Source: Gammaproteobacteria bacterium
GTDB taxonomy: Bacteria > Pseudomonadota > Gammaproteobacteria > UBA5335 > SLRW01
Assembly: GCA_007134115.1 (NCBI GenBank)
Contig: SLLK01000305.1
Coordinates: forward strand, 1 to 6,848
Length of the DNA stretch: 6,848 nt
Direction: 5' to 3'
Within the stretch, counting starts at the first letter, position 1. The number at the start of each line of letters is the position of its first letter. Positions 1-6,848 of the stretch are shown here, in pieces. The translations under genes and the position numbers were made by a program. Under the pieces are notes generated by a model. That model was not told where the DNA came from and did not search any database. It was given only the letters and a program-made list of their open reading frames with translations.

Positions 1-1202
1 ACCGCGCCGATGGCCGTGTTGGTATGCAGGGTGGAAAGCACCAGGTGGCCGGTCAGACTGGCCTGCACGGCAATTTCCGCCGTTTCCAGGTCGCGTATTT
101 CACCGACCATGACCACATCGGGGTCCTGGCGCAGGATGGCGCGCAATCCGCGCGCAAAGGTCATGTTGACGCGGGTGTTGACCTGCGTCTGGCCGATGCC
201 GTCGAGATAGTACTCGATGGGGTCTTCCACCGTCATGATGTTACGACTGCTGTCGTTGAGGCGCGTAATGGAAGCGTACAGTGAGGTGGTCTTGCCCGAG
301 CCGGTAGGCCCGGTGACCAGAATCACCCCGTGCGGACGGTGAATGAGTTCGTCCATGACCTTCATCTGTTCAGGCGCCATGCCCAGATGCTCAAGATCGA
401 GGCGGCCGGCCTGCTTGTCCAGCAAACGCAGCACCACGCGCTCGCCGTGTCCGGAGGGCAGGGTGGAAACACGCACATCGACCGCGCGGCCGGCCACCTT
501 GAGTGAAATGCGGCCGTCTTGCGGCAGGCGCTTCTCGGCGATATCGAGCTTGGCCATGACCTTGATGCGCGAGACCAGCAATGGCGCCACCACGCGCTGG
601 GGTTCGATCACCTGGCGCAGCACCCCATCCACCCGAAAACGCACAATCATGCGGTTCTCGAAGGGCTCGATGTGAATGTCCGAAGCGTTTTCCTTGATCG
701 CCTCGGTGAGCAGGGCGTTGATCAGGCGGATGATGGGCGCATCATCCTCGCTTTCCATCAGGTCCTGTGGCTCCGGCATATGCTGGGCCAGGGAGAACAG
801 GTCGGTGTCGTCCTCCTCCAGCCCCTGCATCATCTGCATGGCCTGATTGGAAGCGCCCTCGTAGGTTTGCTGCAGTTCGCGATCAAAGGTGGCCGCGTCT
901 ACCTGGCGCAGGGCCAGCGGGCGCGCCACCGAGCGGCGCAGTTCCGCGATGACCTGGGGCCGGAAATCGGGGCGGCACAGTACCGGTACGCTGCCGTCTT
1001 CTTCCGGGGTAGTGAGCACCAGCACGCCGTGACGGCGCGAGAAGGCAAACCCCGGCCGCCGGATGCCGGTTTCGGCATCGGTCTCCGGGGTCTCGGCATC
1101 GTCGGCTGAACGCTCTTCCGGGTCGCCGTTGGCCAGTTCCTGGCCAACCTCCAGCGAGGTCAGTTCGTCAGCCGGATACTCTTCATTCGGCCTGCTCGCC
1201 AT
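1..1202 (-). CDS. gspE: GspE, type II secretion ATPase (3' end outside window)
   Basis: Cytoplasmic hexameric ATPase that powers pseudopilus assembly in the T2SS, docking on the inner-membrane platform GspL/GspF. The window holds 400 full codons. A regulatory N-terminal domain lies at about residues 47-118 (GFAFSRRHGV at 51-60). The conserved ESEDDAPII block at 150-158 and ASDIHIEPF at 173-181 lead into the catalytic core. Walker A is GPTGSGKT at 298-305 (K304), the Asp box TVEDPIEY is at 324-331, Walker B GEIRD is at 367-371, and the His box has H386 and H393. The C-terminal tetracysteine zinc region expected in GspE lies outside. I chose ATG 1202-1200, which lies inside the gspD end and has AGGA at 1211-1208, 5 bases upstream. 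The ATG at 1186 overlapping the gspD stop is in another frame and closes after eight codons. Residues 21-46 are an acidic, low-complexity stretch. The long runs identical to Vibrio EpsE, as I remember it, make the identification secure; only the exact start is open. Confidence 0.97.
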   Translation of the reverse strand, partial: MASRPNEEYPADELTSLEVGQELANGDPEERSADDAETPETDAETGIRRPGFAFSRRHGVLVLTTPEEDGSVPVLCRPDFRPQVIAELRRSVARPLALRQVDAATFDRELQQTYEGASNQAMQMMQGLEEDDTDLFSLAQHMPEPQDLMESEDDAPIIRLINALLTEAIKENASDIHIEPFENRMIVRFRVDGVLRQVIEPQRVVAPLLVSRIKVMAKLDIAEKRLPQDGRISLKVAGRAVDVRVSTLPSGHGERVVLRLLDKQAGRLDLEHLGMAPEQMKVMDELIHRPHGVILVTGPTGSGKTTSLYASITRLNDSSRNIMTVEDPIEYYLDGIGQTQVNTRVNMTFARGLRAILRQDPDVVMVGEIRDLETAEIAVQASLTGHLVLSTLHTNTAIGA

Positions 1203-3171
1203 TGGCGTCCTGCTCCAGGTCCGGGTGGACCGGCTCCACAATGTCTACACCGTCAAAATCAATCTCCGGCAACAGCGGCCGCAGTTCATGGCGCATCAGT
1301 TCAATGGGGCGTTGGCCCTCATATATCTGCATGGCGCGCATGTAGTTGTACTTCTCGCTGGTGTAGCGCGCTGCGTCAAGTCCTTCGCGCAGAATGCCGG
1401 GCCGGATGAAAACCATCAGGTTGCGTTTGGTGCGGGTGGTGCTGTCGTAGCGAAACAGCCGCCCGAGTACCGGGATGCTGCCCAGTACGGGCACGCGTTG
1501 GGAGCTTTCGCGCACCTCGTCGTCGATCAGCCCGCCGAGCACAATAATCTGGCCGTCTTCGGCGATCACCCGCGTCTTGAGACTGCGCCGGTTGGTGACC
1601 AGGTCCACTGCGCCGCCCGTGGTGCCGCTGATGCTGGAGACTTCCTGCTCGATGGCGAGTTCCACGGCGTTGCCTTCGTTGATGCGCGGTGTGATCTTCA
1701 GCGTGACCCCCACATCCCGGCGATCAATGGTCTGGAACGGATTCAGGCCGCCGTTGGTGCCGCCACGCTCGCTGAATTGCCCGGTGAGGAAGGGGACTTC
1801 CTGACCGACGGTAATCTCGGCTTCCTCGTTGTCCATGGTCACCAGCATGGGTGTGGAGACGATGTTGGTGGAGGTGTCGCCCTGCAATGCGCGCAAGAGC
1901 ATGGCGAAATCCATGCTGCCGCTGTCCTGGGAGCCAAGACCGACGGTTGCGCCCTCGAAATCACCCTGGACGTTGGGGAAATCGGCGAGCCCCAGAATAC
2001 TGGAGCCCGCACCACCGAAGTTGACCAGGCCGGCGGCGCCGTCGTCGGTAGCGTCCAGCACCCACTGTACCCCGAGTTCGGCGGCACGGTCCGAGGAAAT
2101 CTCGGCTATGATCGCCTCCACCAGTACCTGTGCGCGGCGGATATCGAGCTGCCGGATGACGGTGCGAAATGACCGCATGGCCTCCGGTGGCGCGTTGATC
2201 ACCAGGGAATTGGTGTGCGGATCGGCGACAATTCTGACGTCGTCGGCGCCCCGGCCGCCTTCGCCGGCGCCTTCACCAGACCGACCGGACGTCTGCGATA
2301 CGCTTTCCAGGATCCCGGCCAGCGACTCTGCATCGGCGTGGTGCAGATAGACCACCTGGGTATGCCCGGCTTCTTCCATGGGCGAGTCCAGGTGCGCGAT
2401 CAGGGCGCGCAGGCGAACGCGCTGGGTTTCCTCGCCGCCCAGCAGGATGCTGTTGGTGCGCGGATCCGGCACGATCTTCATGCTGCCGCGCTCCTCGTCG
2501 CGACGTACGCCCTCCAGAATGCGGGCGACTTCCGCTGCATTGGCGTGTTCCAGGCGCACCAGCTCGAATTCATCCTCGCTGGTGCGATCAATGCGCCGGA
2601 TGATGTTGAGCAAGCGATCCACGTTGGCCTGACGGTCCGAGATGATCAGGCTGTTGGAAGGCGGATAGGCCGCCAGATGACCGTGCTGGGGGATCAGCGG
2701 GCGCAGGATGGGCACCAGCTGGGAGGCCGGCACGTTGTCCACCTGGATGACATGCGTCACGATTTCGTCGCGCGGTGCGCCATGGGGTGGCGGATCATCC
2801 GAGCCCGTCTGTTTGGCATCCGTGGCCGGCACGATCTTGAGCACGTCGCCCGAAGGCACCGCGGCATAACCGTGCACCTCGAGGATCGACAGGAAGGTCT
2901 CGTAGAGCTCGTCGGGCGTCATCGGCTGAGACGAGAGCACGGTCACCCGCGCCGAAACCCGCGGATCGATAATGAAATTACGCCCCGTCACCTCGCTGAC
3001 CGTCTCGATCAGCGCCTTGATGTCGGCGTCCTTGAGATTCAGCGTGACGGTTTCGTCGGACAGGGCCGGAACCCCGGCAAACATGAACAGCAGCGCCAGC
3101 ATGCCCGCTCCAAACCATGAGCGAAATTGTCGTGCGCCGGTGAGGCTTCCGTTTCTCGTCATCTGATGCAT
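1183..3171 (-). CDS. gspD: GspD, type II secretion outer-membrane secretin
   Basis: Forms the multimeric outer-membrane channel through which folded exoproteins leave the cell. Complete at 662 residues, a normal GspD length. A signal peptide covers residues 1-38, with hydrophobic core GMLALLFMFAGV and probable cleavage after ALS. Periplasmic domains follow: N0 at about 41-115 (TLNLKDADI), N1 at about 138-196, N2 at about 202-263 and N3 at about 270-343. N3 carries a glycine-rich loop at 296-308. The secretin domain spans about 347-592, with VGQEVPF at 455-461 and the secretin signature VPVLGSIPVLGRLF at 560-573. Residues 593-662 are a hydrophilic tail, possibly the S-domain that binds a pilotin. 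The ATG at 3171 has GAG 6 bases upstream, whereas the ATG three codons later has no Shine-Dalgarno. It lies 46 bases after gspC, whose product binds the N0 domain in known systems. The stop overlaps gspE by 20 bases. Confidence 0.97.
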   Translation of the reverse strand: MHQMTRNGSLTGARQFRSWFGAGMLALLFMFAGVPALSDETVTLNLKDADIKALIETVSEVTGRNFIIDPRVSARVTVLSSQPMTPDELYETFLSILEVHGYAAVPSGDVLKIVPATDAKQTGSDDPPPHGAPRDEIVTHVIQVDNVPASQLVPILRPLIPQHGHLAAYPPSNSLIISDRQANVDRLLNIIRRIDRTSEDEFELVRLEHANAAEVARILEGVRRDEERGSMKIVPDPRTNSILLGGEETQRVRLRALIAHLDSPMEEAGHTQVVYLHHADAESLAGILESVSQTSGRSGEGAGEGGRGADDVRIVADPHTNSLVINAPPEAMRSFRTVIRQLDIRRAQVLVEAIIAEISSDRAAELGVQWVLDATDDGAAGLVNFGGAGSSILGLADFPNVQGDFEGATVGLGSQDSGSMDFAMLLRALQGDTSTNIVSTPMLVTMDNEEAEITVGQEVPFLTGQFSERGGTNGGLNPFQTIDRRDVGVTLKITPRINEGNAVELAIEQEVSSISGTTGGAVDLVTNRRSLKTRVIAEDGQIIVLGGLIDDEVRESSQRVPVLGSIPVLGRLFRYDSTTRTKRNLMVFIRPGILREGLDAARYTSEKYNYMRAMQIYEGQRPIELMRHELRPLLPEIDFDGVDIVEPVHPDLEQDANGEQAE
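1208..1211 (-). promoter_or_regulatory. Ribosome binding site of gspE inside gspD
   Basis: AGGA on the minus strand, 5 bases before the ATG at 1202. It lies within the last codons of gspD, so ribosomes finishing gspD pass over it. It supports the 1202 start and suggests translational coupling of the two genes. Confidence 0.6.
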
Positions 3172-3217
3172 GTCATGCTCGCGTTAATCAGGTCGATGAT
3201 GTTGTCGCGTCCGGGGG

Positions 3218-4114
3218 CTACCTGTCCAGGGAAATCGTCACGCTTTCACTGCTCCCGCGCCGGTCCAGCTCTACATTCACTGAACTGGCGTCGGCCAGCT
3301 CGTTGATCAAACCCATCACTTTCTGTGGATCATCCAGTTCTACACCGTTGACTGTCTTGACCAGATCGCCGGGGCGCAGCCCCGTGTCGCGGAACGCCTG
3401 CTGATTCTGGCCGGGGTAAACCCGGTACCCCTGGAACTCGCCGTTGCGGTAGACCGGCCTGAAGCGTACCAGTTGCGTGATCTGTTGTGGGTCGTCGAGT
3501 ATCTGTTCGCGCATTTCGGCCAGCCCGTCTGTATCGGCGTCGGTCCGGTCCGGCGCGCGTGCAGTGCGCTGCGGGGCGCCATTCTCGTCGCCCAGGCGTG
3601 GCAGGCGCAAGGCTTCCAGCGAACCGCCGCGCCGGATGATGACACGGTCGGAGTAGATTTCCTGGAGGGTGGCGTTGCCCGGGATACTGTCGCCAATGCT
3701 GTAGGTCTGCTCCGCGCGGTCGCCTTCGGCAATGATGGCCCTGGAGCGTTCTGCGCTGCCGGCGGCAAATATACCCTTGAGCTTGAGGTTCAGGCGCGTT
3801 TCCGGAGCGTCGATGGGGGCGCCGGCGCTCGGTGCGTCCTCCGCGTCGGCCAGTCCGAACAGGTTGCGTTCAACGATTTGATCTATGGAGGCCTCGTCGC
3901 CGGTGGCTCCCGCGCCGGTGTCGCCGCGTGCGCGTGCCGGCACGGCCACGGCCGCCGAGGTGTACTCGCGGCCACCCATGACCTCCCAGGTCAATTCGGT
4001 ACCCACGCGCGCAGTCACCATCACCAGTACCAGGGTAAGGGCGCCGGGTGCGTATTCCGTGGCGGTCTGCATCAGCGGCCGCCACTGATCCCAGTTGAAT
4101 GAAAATGATGTCAT
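3218..4114 (-). CDS. gspC: GspC, type II secretion inner-membrane connector protein
   Basis: Bitopic inner-membrane protein linking the GspL/M platform to the secretin GspD and taking part in substrate recruitment. With the start chosen here it has 298 residues, typical for GspC. A short cytoplasmic N-terminus is followed by a transmembrane segment at about 22-45, ending in LTW as is common in the family. A disordered Ala/Gly/Asp-rich stretch covers about 50-76. The homology region (HR), which contacts GspD N0, is at about 77-173 (ERNLFGL at 82-88, LKLKGIF at 110-116). A charged linker at 174-205 leads to a C-terminal PDZ domain at about 216-298 (GLRPGDLVKTVNG at 245-257). The reading frame is open upstream to a GTG at 4174, but ATG 4114-4112 has GGAAG 4 bases upstream and gives the normal short N-terminus. 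First gene of the operon; its promoter must lie in the divergent region with clpS. Confidence 0.94.
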   Translation of the reverse strand: MTSFSFNWDQWRPLMQTATEYAPGALTLVLVMVTARVGTELTWEVMGGREYTSAAVAVPARARGDTGAGATGDEASIDQIVERNLFGLADAEDAPSAGAPIDAPETRLNLKLKGIFAAGSAERSRAIIAEGDRAEQTYSIGDSIPGNATLQEIYSDRVIIRRGGSLEALRLPRLGDENGAPQRTARAPDRTDADTDGLAEMREQILDDPQQITQLVRFRPVYRNGEFQGYRVYPGQNQQAFRDTGLRPGDLVKTVNGVELDDPQKVMGLINELADASSVNVELDRRGSSESVTISLDR

Positions 4115-4226
4115 GCTGCTTCCGACTGCTGCCTTTGCCGCCAGCGACCGCGGGTAGAGACGGGTCCGGCGCACGGGTGATCGCCCTGTTGCCGGCGACG
4201 GTGCGATTCGACCGGGTCTTCGTTTC

Positions 4227-4328
4227 TCCGGTTCTGATTATTCCCGTAGTGTCTACTATACGACGCATATACGGCAAGGCGTGCGCGGCTTCCTTGATGA
4301 CGGAACCTGCCGCGCCTTTGTCGGTCAT
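4227..4328 (-). pseudogene. Possible remnant of an argB (acetylglutamate kinase) 5' end
   Basis: On the minus strand, from the ATG at 4328, about 34 codons read like the N-terminus of Pseudomonas-type ArgB. The segment VIKEAAHALPYMRRIVDTTG (residues 10-29) corresponds to the family pattern K-x4-ALPY-I-RR-F-V-G-K-T, followed by IIRTG where ArgB has VIKYGG. Resemblance stops at about residue 34, just where the catalytic glycine-rich loop should begin, and the frame then runs out of register into gspC. There is no clear ribosome binding site. If real, it is a truncated, non-functional fragment. The match is short and judged from memory, so chance similarity or an unrelated small protein is possible. 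Confidence 0.3.
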
Positions 4329-4332
4329 TATG
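4255..4332 (-). promoter_or_regulatory. Candidate -10 elements for the gsp operon
   Basis: Two minus-strand hexamers resemble a sigma-70 -10 box: CATAAT at 4332-4327 (five of six) and TATAGT at 4260-4255. Neither has a good -35 hexamer at 16-18 bases (TCACAG lies 17 bases upstream of the first). They are listed only because the gspCDE promoter must lie in this region. Both fall inside or at the edge of the ArgB-like stretch. Confidence 0.25.
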
Positions 4333-4440
4333 GTTGTTCTTGTGCTGCTCTGTGATACTGCCGGTGTACCTGAACAGCGGCCGACCTTTGCTGTCGCCGC
4401 TTGCCGTTGCAATGTCACGGTTCACAGGGACTGTTTGCGG

Positions 4441-4470
4441 TTCCGGCACGACCCCGGTTCGTGGTATAGA
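4441..4470 (+). promoter_or_regulatory. Candidate extended -10 promoter for clpSA
   Basis: TGG followed by TATAGA at 4462-4470 forms an extended -10 element (TGn-TATAnn). TTCCGG at 4441-4446 is a weak -35 with an 18-base spacer. Transcription would start near 4477, leaving a leader of about 100 bases before clpS. This is a motif judgement only; the last base of the -10 departs from consensus. Confidence 0.4.
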
Positions 4471-4580
4471 TGGGCCGTGTGAAGCGGTGTAAAAAAGTGG
4501 CGTCCGCCGGACTTTGTATCGTGTTCGGTGGCGCGTATGGGCACGACTTGGCGGGTTCTTTGCGGTAAAATGAAGGTGCT

Positions 4581-4901
4581 ATGAGCGAGCGCAAAGGGCA
4601 CAAGGGGGGCGAGGGAACCGTCCTCGAGTCGGCGCGGCCGCAGCTCAAGGAACCGCCGCTGTGCAAGGTTGTGATGCTCAACGACGACTACACGCCGATG
4701 GAGTTTGTCGTGCACGTGCTGGAGCAGTTTTTTGCCATGGGCCGCACGCGGGCCACGCAGGTCATGCTGCAGGTGCACACCGAGGGCAAGGCCATTTGCG
4801 GTGTGTTCACCCCGCAGATTGCTGAAACCAAAGTGGCGCAGGTGAATGAGTACGCGCGCCAGCACCACCACCCCTTACTCTGTTCGGTTGAAAAGGCCTG
4901 A
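4581..4901 (+). CDS. clpS: ClpS, N-degron adaptor of the ClpAP protease
   Basis: Small adaptor that binds proteins with destabilising N-terminal residues (Leu, Phe, Tyr, Trp) and hands them to ClpA for degradation by ClpP. It also blocks SsrA-tagged and ClpA self-substrates. Complete at 106 residues, the same length as the E. coli protein as I remember it. A disordered basic N-terminal extension (1-26) precedes the folded core. The substrate pocket is intact: NDDYTPM at 34-40, M62, V65 and H66, followed by GKAICGVFT at 69-77. On the ClpA-binding face K84 is kept, but residue 79 is Gln where E. coli has Glu. ATG 4581 has GAAGG 4 bases upstream. A six-G run at 4604-4609 lies in the early codons. 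The stop is 7 bases before clpA, so the two are almost certainly one operon. Confidence 0.97.
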   Translation: MSERKGHKGGEGTVLESARPQLKEPPLCKVVMLNDDYTPMEFVVHVLEQFFAMGRTRATQVMLQVHTEGKAICGVFTPQIAETKVAQVNEYARQHHHPLLCSVEKA

Positions 4902-4903
4902 GG
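4900..4903 (+). promoter_or_regulatory. Ribosome binding site of clpA overlapping the clpS stop
   Basis: GAGG at 4900-4903 shares bases with the clpS TGA stop (4899-4901) and sits 5 bases before the clpA ATG at 4909. It fixes the clpA start and implies coupled translation of adaptor and unfoldase. Confidence 0.65.
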
Positions 4904-4908
4904 CGCAA

Positions 4909-6848
4909 ATGTTAAGCAAGGAACTCGAATTCACCATCAACTCGGCGTTCAACGAAGCGCGCGAGAAGCACCACGAGTTCATCACCGTGGAGCATTTGCT
5001 GCTGGCCCTGCTGGAGAATTCCATGGTGGCCGAGGTGCTGCGCGTATGTGGCGCCGACCTCGAGGTTCTGGGGCGGGATCTGCGTGAATTCATCGACGCC
5101 AACACGCCGCAGCAGGCGCCCAGCGATGATCAGGAAGTACAGCCCACGCTGGGCTTTCAGCGTGTTCTGCAACGCGCTTTCTTCCATGTGCAGTCCTCTG
5201 GACGCAAGGAAGTCACCGGCATCAATGTGCTGGTGGCTATTTTCAGCGAACAGGATTCCCACGCGGTGTATTTGCTGAACAAGCAGGCCGTCACCCGGCT
5301 GGACATTGTGAACTACATTTCGCACGGCATCCGCAAGGTGCACGAGCAGGAAGAAAGCGAGGAAGTCCGTGAGGAAAGCGAGGAGCCCGGCGAGCGTGAA
5401 GAGGCCGGTACCAGCCCGCTGGATTTATACGCCACCAATCTGAATGCCAACGCAAGCCGGGGCCGTATCGACCCCCTCATTGGTCGCGAGCGCGAAGTCG
5501 AGCGCGTGGTGCAGGTGCTGTGCCGACGGCGCAAGAACAACCCCCTGCTGGTGGGCGAAGCCGGCGTGGGCAAGACGGCCATCGCCGAAGGGCTGGCGTG
5601 GTTGATTACGGAAGATCGGGTGCCCGAGGTGTTGTCCGGCAGTACCATCTACTCGCTGGACCTGGGCGCGCTGGTGGCCGGCACCAAGTACCGCGGCGAC
5701 TTCGAGAAGCGCCTCAAGGGCGTGCTGGCGCAGTTGGGCAAGGATCCGGGCGCGATCCTGTTCATCGATGAAATCCATACCATTATCGGTGCCGGGGCGG
5801 CTTCCGGTGGCGTGATGGATGCCTCCAACCTGATCAAGCCGATGCTGGCCTCGGGCGAGCTCAAGTGCGTGGGTTCCACCACCTACCAGGAATATCGCGG
5901 CATTTTCGAGAAAGACCGGGCGCTGGCGCGGCGGTTCCAGAAGATCGACGTGTCCGAACCGTCGGTGGAGGAGACCTACCAGATACTCAAGGGTCTCAAG
6001 AGCCGTTTCGAGGACCACCATGCGGTGCGCTACACCAATCCGTCCCTCAAGGCCGCGGCAGAGCTTTCGGCGCGCCACATTAACGACCGCTTCCTGCCCG
6101 ACAAGGCCATCGACGTGATCGATGAGGCAGGCGCGGCGCAGCGTTTGTTGCCGGCGTCCCGCCGCCGCAAGACGGTTTCGGTAGGCGACGTGGAATCCAT
6201 TGTGGCCAAGGTGGCCCGTATTCCGCCGAAGAGCGTGTCCAGCTCGGACAAGGACATCCTGCGCCATCTCGAGCGCGACCTGAAGCTGGCCATTTACGGC
6301 CAGGATGAAGCCATAGAGACGCTGGGTAACGCCATCAAGATGTCGCGCTCCGGCCTGGGTAATCCGGAGCGGCCGATCGGCTCGTTCCTGTTCGCCGGTC
6401 CCACCGGGGTGGGCAAAACCGAGGTCACGCGCCAGTTGGCGCGGGTGCTGGGTATCGAGCTCAAGCGCTTTGACATGTCCGAGTATATGGAGCGCCACAC
6501 GGTGTCGCGCCTGATCGGCGCGCCACCCGGCTATGTCGGCTACGACCAGGGCGGCTTGCTCACCGAAGCGGTGATCAAACATCCGCACTGTGTATTGCTG
6601 CTCGATGAAATCGAAAAGGCGCACCCCGAGGTATTCAATATCCTGTTGCAGGTGATGGATCACGGTACGCTGACCGATAACAACGGGCGTCAGGCCGACT
6701 TCCGTAACGTGATTCTGGTGATGACCACCAATGCCGGTGCGGAAACCATGAATCGCCGGGCGATCGGTTTTACCAGCGAGAACAACGCGACCGATGCGAT
6801 GGAGGCGTTGCGCCGCATGTTCACCCCGGAATTCCGCAATCGGCTCGA
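4909..6848 (+). CDS. clpA: ClpA, AAA+ unfoldase subunit of ClpAP (3' end outside window)
   Basis: Hexameric ATP-driven unfoldase that threads substrates, including those delivered by ClpS, into ClpP. The window holds 646 of roughly 755-760 residues. The N-domain (about 1-145) has the family start MLSKELEFTI and VEHLLLALL; it is the ClpS docking site. An acidic linker spans about 146-172. The D1 AAA+ ring has Walker A GEAGVGKT at 216-223 (K222), pore-loop GTKYRGDFE with Y261, and Walker B D287/E288. The D2 ring has Walker A GPTGVGKT at 497-504 (K503), pore-loop GYVGYDQGG with Y542, Walker B D566/E567, and TTNAG of sensor 1. The window ends at FRNRL, before the D2 small subdomain and the ClpP-binding IGL-type loop region is complete. 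The lack of a ClpB-type coiled-coil middle domain between the rings and the adjacent clpS separate it from ClpB. No frameshift is visible. Confidence 0.98.
   Translation, partial: MLSKELEFTINSAFNEAREKHHEFITVEHLLLALLENSMVAEVLRVCGADLEVLGRDLREFIDANTPQQAPSDDQEVQPTLGFQRVLQRAFFHVQSSGRKEVTGINVLVAIFSEQDSHAVYLLNKQAVTRLDIVNYISHGIRKVHEQEESEEVREESEEPGEREEAGTSPLDLYATNLNANASRGRIDPLIGREREVERVVQVLCRRRKNNPLLVGEAGVGKTAIAEGLAWLITEDRVPEVLSGSTIYSLDLGALVAGTKYRGDFEKRLKGVLAQLGKDPGAILFIDEIHTIIGAGAASGGVMDASNLIKPMLASGELKCVGSTTYQEYRGIFEKDRALARRFQKIDVSEPSVEETYQILKGLKSRFEDHHAVRYTNPSLKAAAELSARHINDRFLPDKAIDVIDEAGAAQRLLPASRRRKTVSVGDVESIVAKVARIPPKSVSSSDKDILRHLERDLKLAIYGQDEAIETLGNAIKMSRSGLGNPERPIGSFLFAGPTGVGKTEVTRQLARVLGIELKRFDMSEYMERHTVSRLIGAPPGYVGYDQGGLLTEAVIKHPHCVLLLDEIEKAHPEVFNILLQVMDHGTLTDNNGRQADFRNVILVMTTNAGAETMNRRAIGFTSENNATDAMEALRRMFTPEFRNRL
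5350..5391 (+). repeat. Tandem 21-base in-frame duplication in the clpA linker
   Basis: Two adjacent 21-base units share 15 of 21 bases, including an exact 11-base core (5353-5363 and 5374-5384). They encode EESEEVR (148-154) and EESEEPG (155-161) in the flexible acidic linker between the ClpA N-domain and D1. The frame is kept. This linker varies in length and sequence among ClpA proteins, so the repeat is probably tolerated expansion. Confidence 0.6.

Larger units (their letters stand above)
4115..4580. other. Divergent intergenic region between gspC and clpS
   Basis: About 466 bases separate the two divergent operons, longer than promoters alone need. It contains candidate promoter elements on both strands and an ArgB-like coding remnant at 4328-4227. 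No tRNA, cold-shock protein gene (cspD is the divergent neighbour of clpS in E. coli) or strong intrinsic terminator is visible. Inverted repeats are weak: GTAG/CTAC around TGT near 4245-4255, and ACCGG/CCGGT with a 12-base loop near 4211-4232. Open frames on both strands extend across it but lack good ribosome binding sites. Confidence 0.7.

Noticed and set aside
1063..2172. A 369-codon plus-strand frame antisense to gspD and the start of gspE.
   Set aside because: Long antisense frames are common opposite GC-rich genes. The minus strand encodes an unmistakable secretin here, and the antisense product has no recognisable domain.
4211..4232. An inverted repeat ACCGG/CCGGT with a 12-base loop, considered as a terminator or operator.
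   Set aside because: The arms are only five bases, there is no T-run after it, and it lies upstream of gspC where a terminator is not expected.
4099..4482. A plus-strand open frame of 127 codons across the intergenic region.
   Set aside because: It begins inside gspC, has no ribosome binding site and its product is low-complexity with scattered Cys and Arg. It matches no family I know and looks like a chance frame in GC-rich DNA.
4549..4563. A sigma-54-like -24/-12 element (TGGC-N7-TTGC) just upstream of clpS.
   Set aside because: The spacing fits, but transcription would start near 4575, within the clpS Shine-Dalgarno (4572-4576), leaving a leader too short for normal initiation. The ACG part of the -24 box is also not matched (GGG).
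5425..6663. A 412-codon minus-strand frame opposite clpA.
   Set aside because: It is the antisense shadow of highly conserved ClpA codons, with His/Gln/Arg-rich composition typical of such shadows and no start context.

Overview
This window looks like core chromosome of a GC-rich gammaproteobacterium. The protein sequences resemble the Pseudomonas/Vibrio type of these families, but I cannot name a genus. It holds two well-known gene sets arranged head to head around an intergenic region of about 466 bases. I see no mobile element, CRISPR array, tRNA or rRNA.

The left two thirds (positions 1-4114, minus strand) is the start of a type II secretion (T2SS) operon in the usual order gspC-gspD-gspE. 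GspC is the inner-membrane/periplasmic connector, GspD is the outer-membrane secretin, and GspE is the cytoplasmic ATPase, whose 3' end runs off the left edge. The genes are tightly packed: 46 bases separate gspC and gspD, and gspD overlaps gspE by 20 bases. Later genes (gspF onward) would lie beyond position 1.

The right third (4581-6848, plus strand) is clpS followed 7 bases later by clpA, which is cut at the right edge. ClpS is the N-degron adaptor. ClpA is the two-ring AAA+ unfoldase that passes substrates to the ClpP peptidase. Walker, pore-loop and substrate-binding residues are intact in both as far as the window shows.

The intergenic region (4115-4580) must carry the promoters for both operons. 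The best candidate is an extended -10 element for clpS at 4462-4470. On the minus strand it also encodes a stretch of about 34 residues (4328-4227) resembling the N-terminus of acetylglutamate kinase (ArgB). This may be a decayed gene fragment, though chance cannot be excluded. The rest of the window is ordinary housekeeping sequence, and I found no convincing evidence of a novel system.
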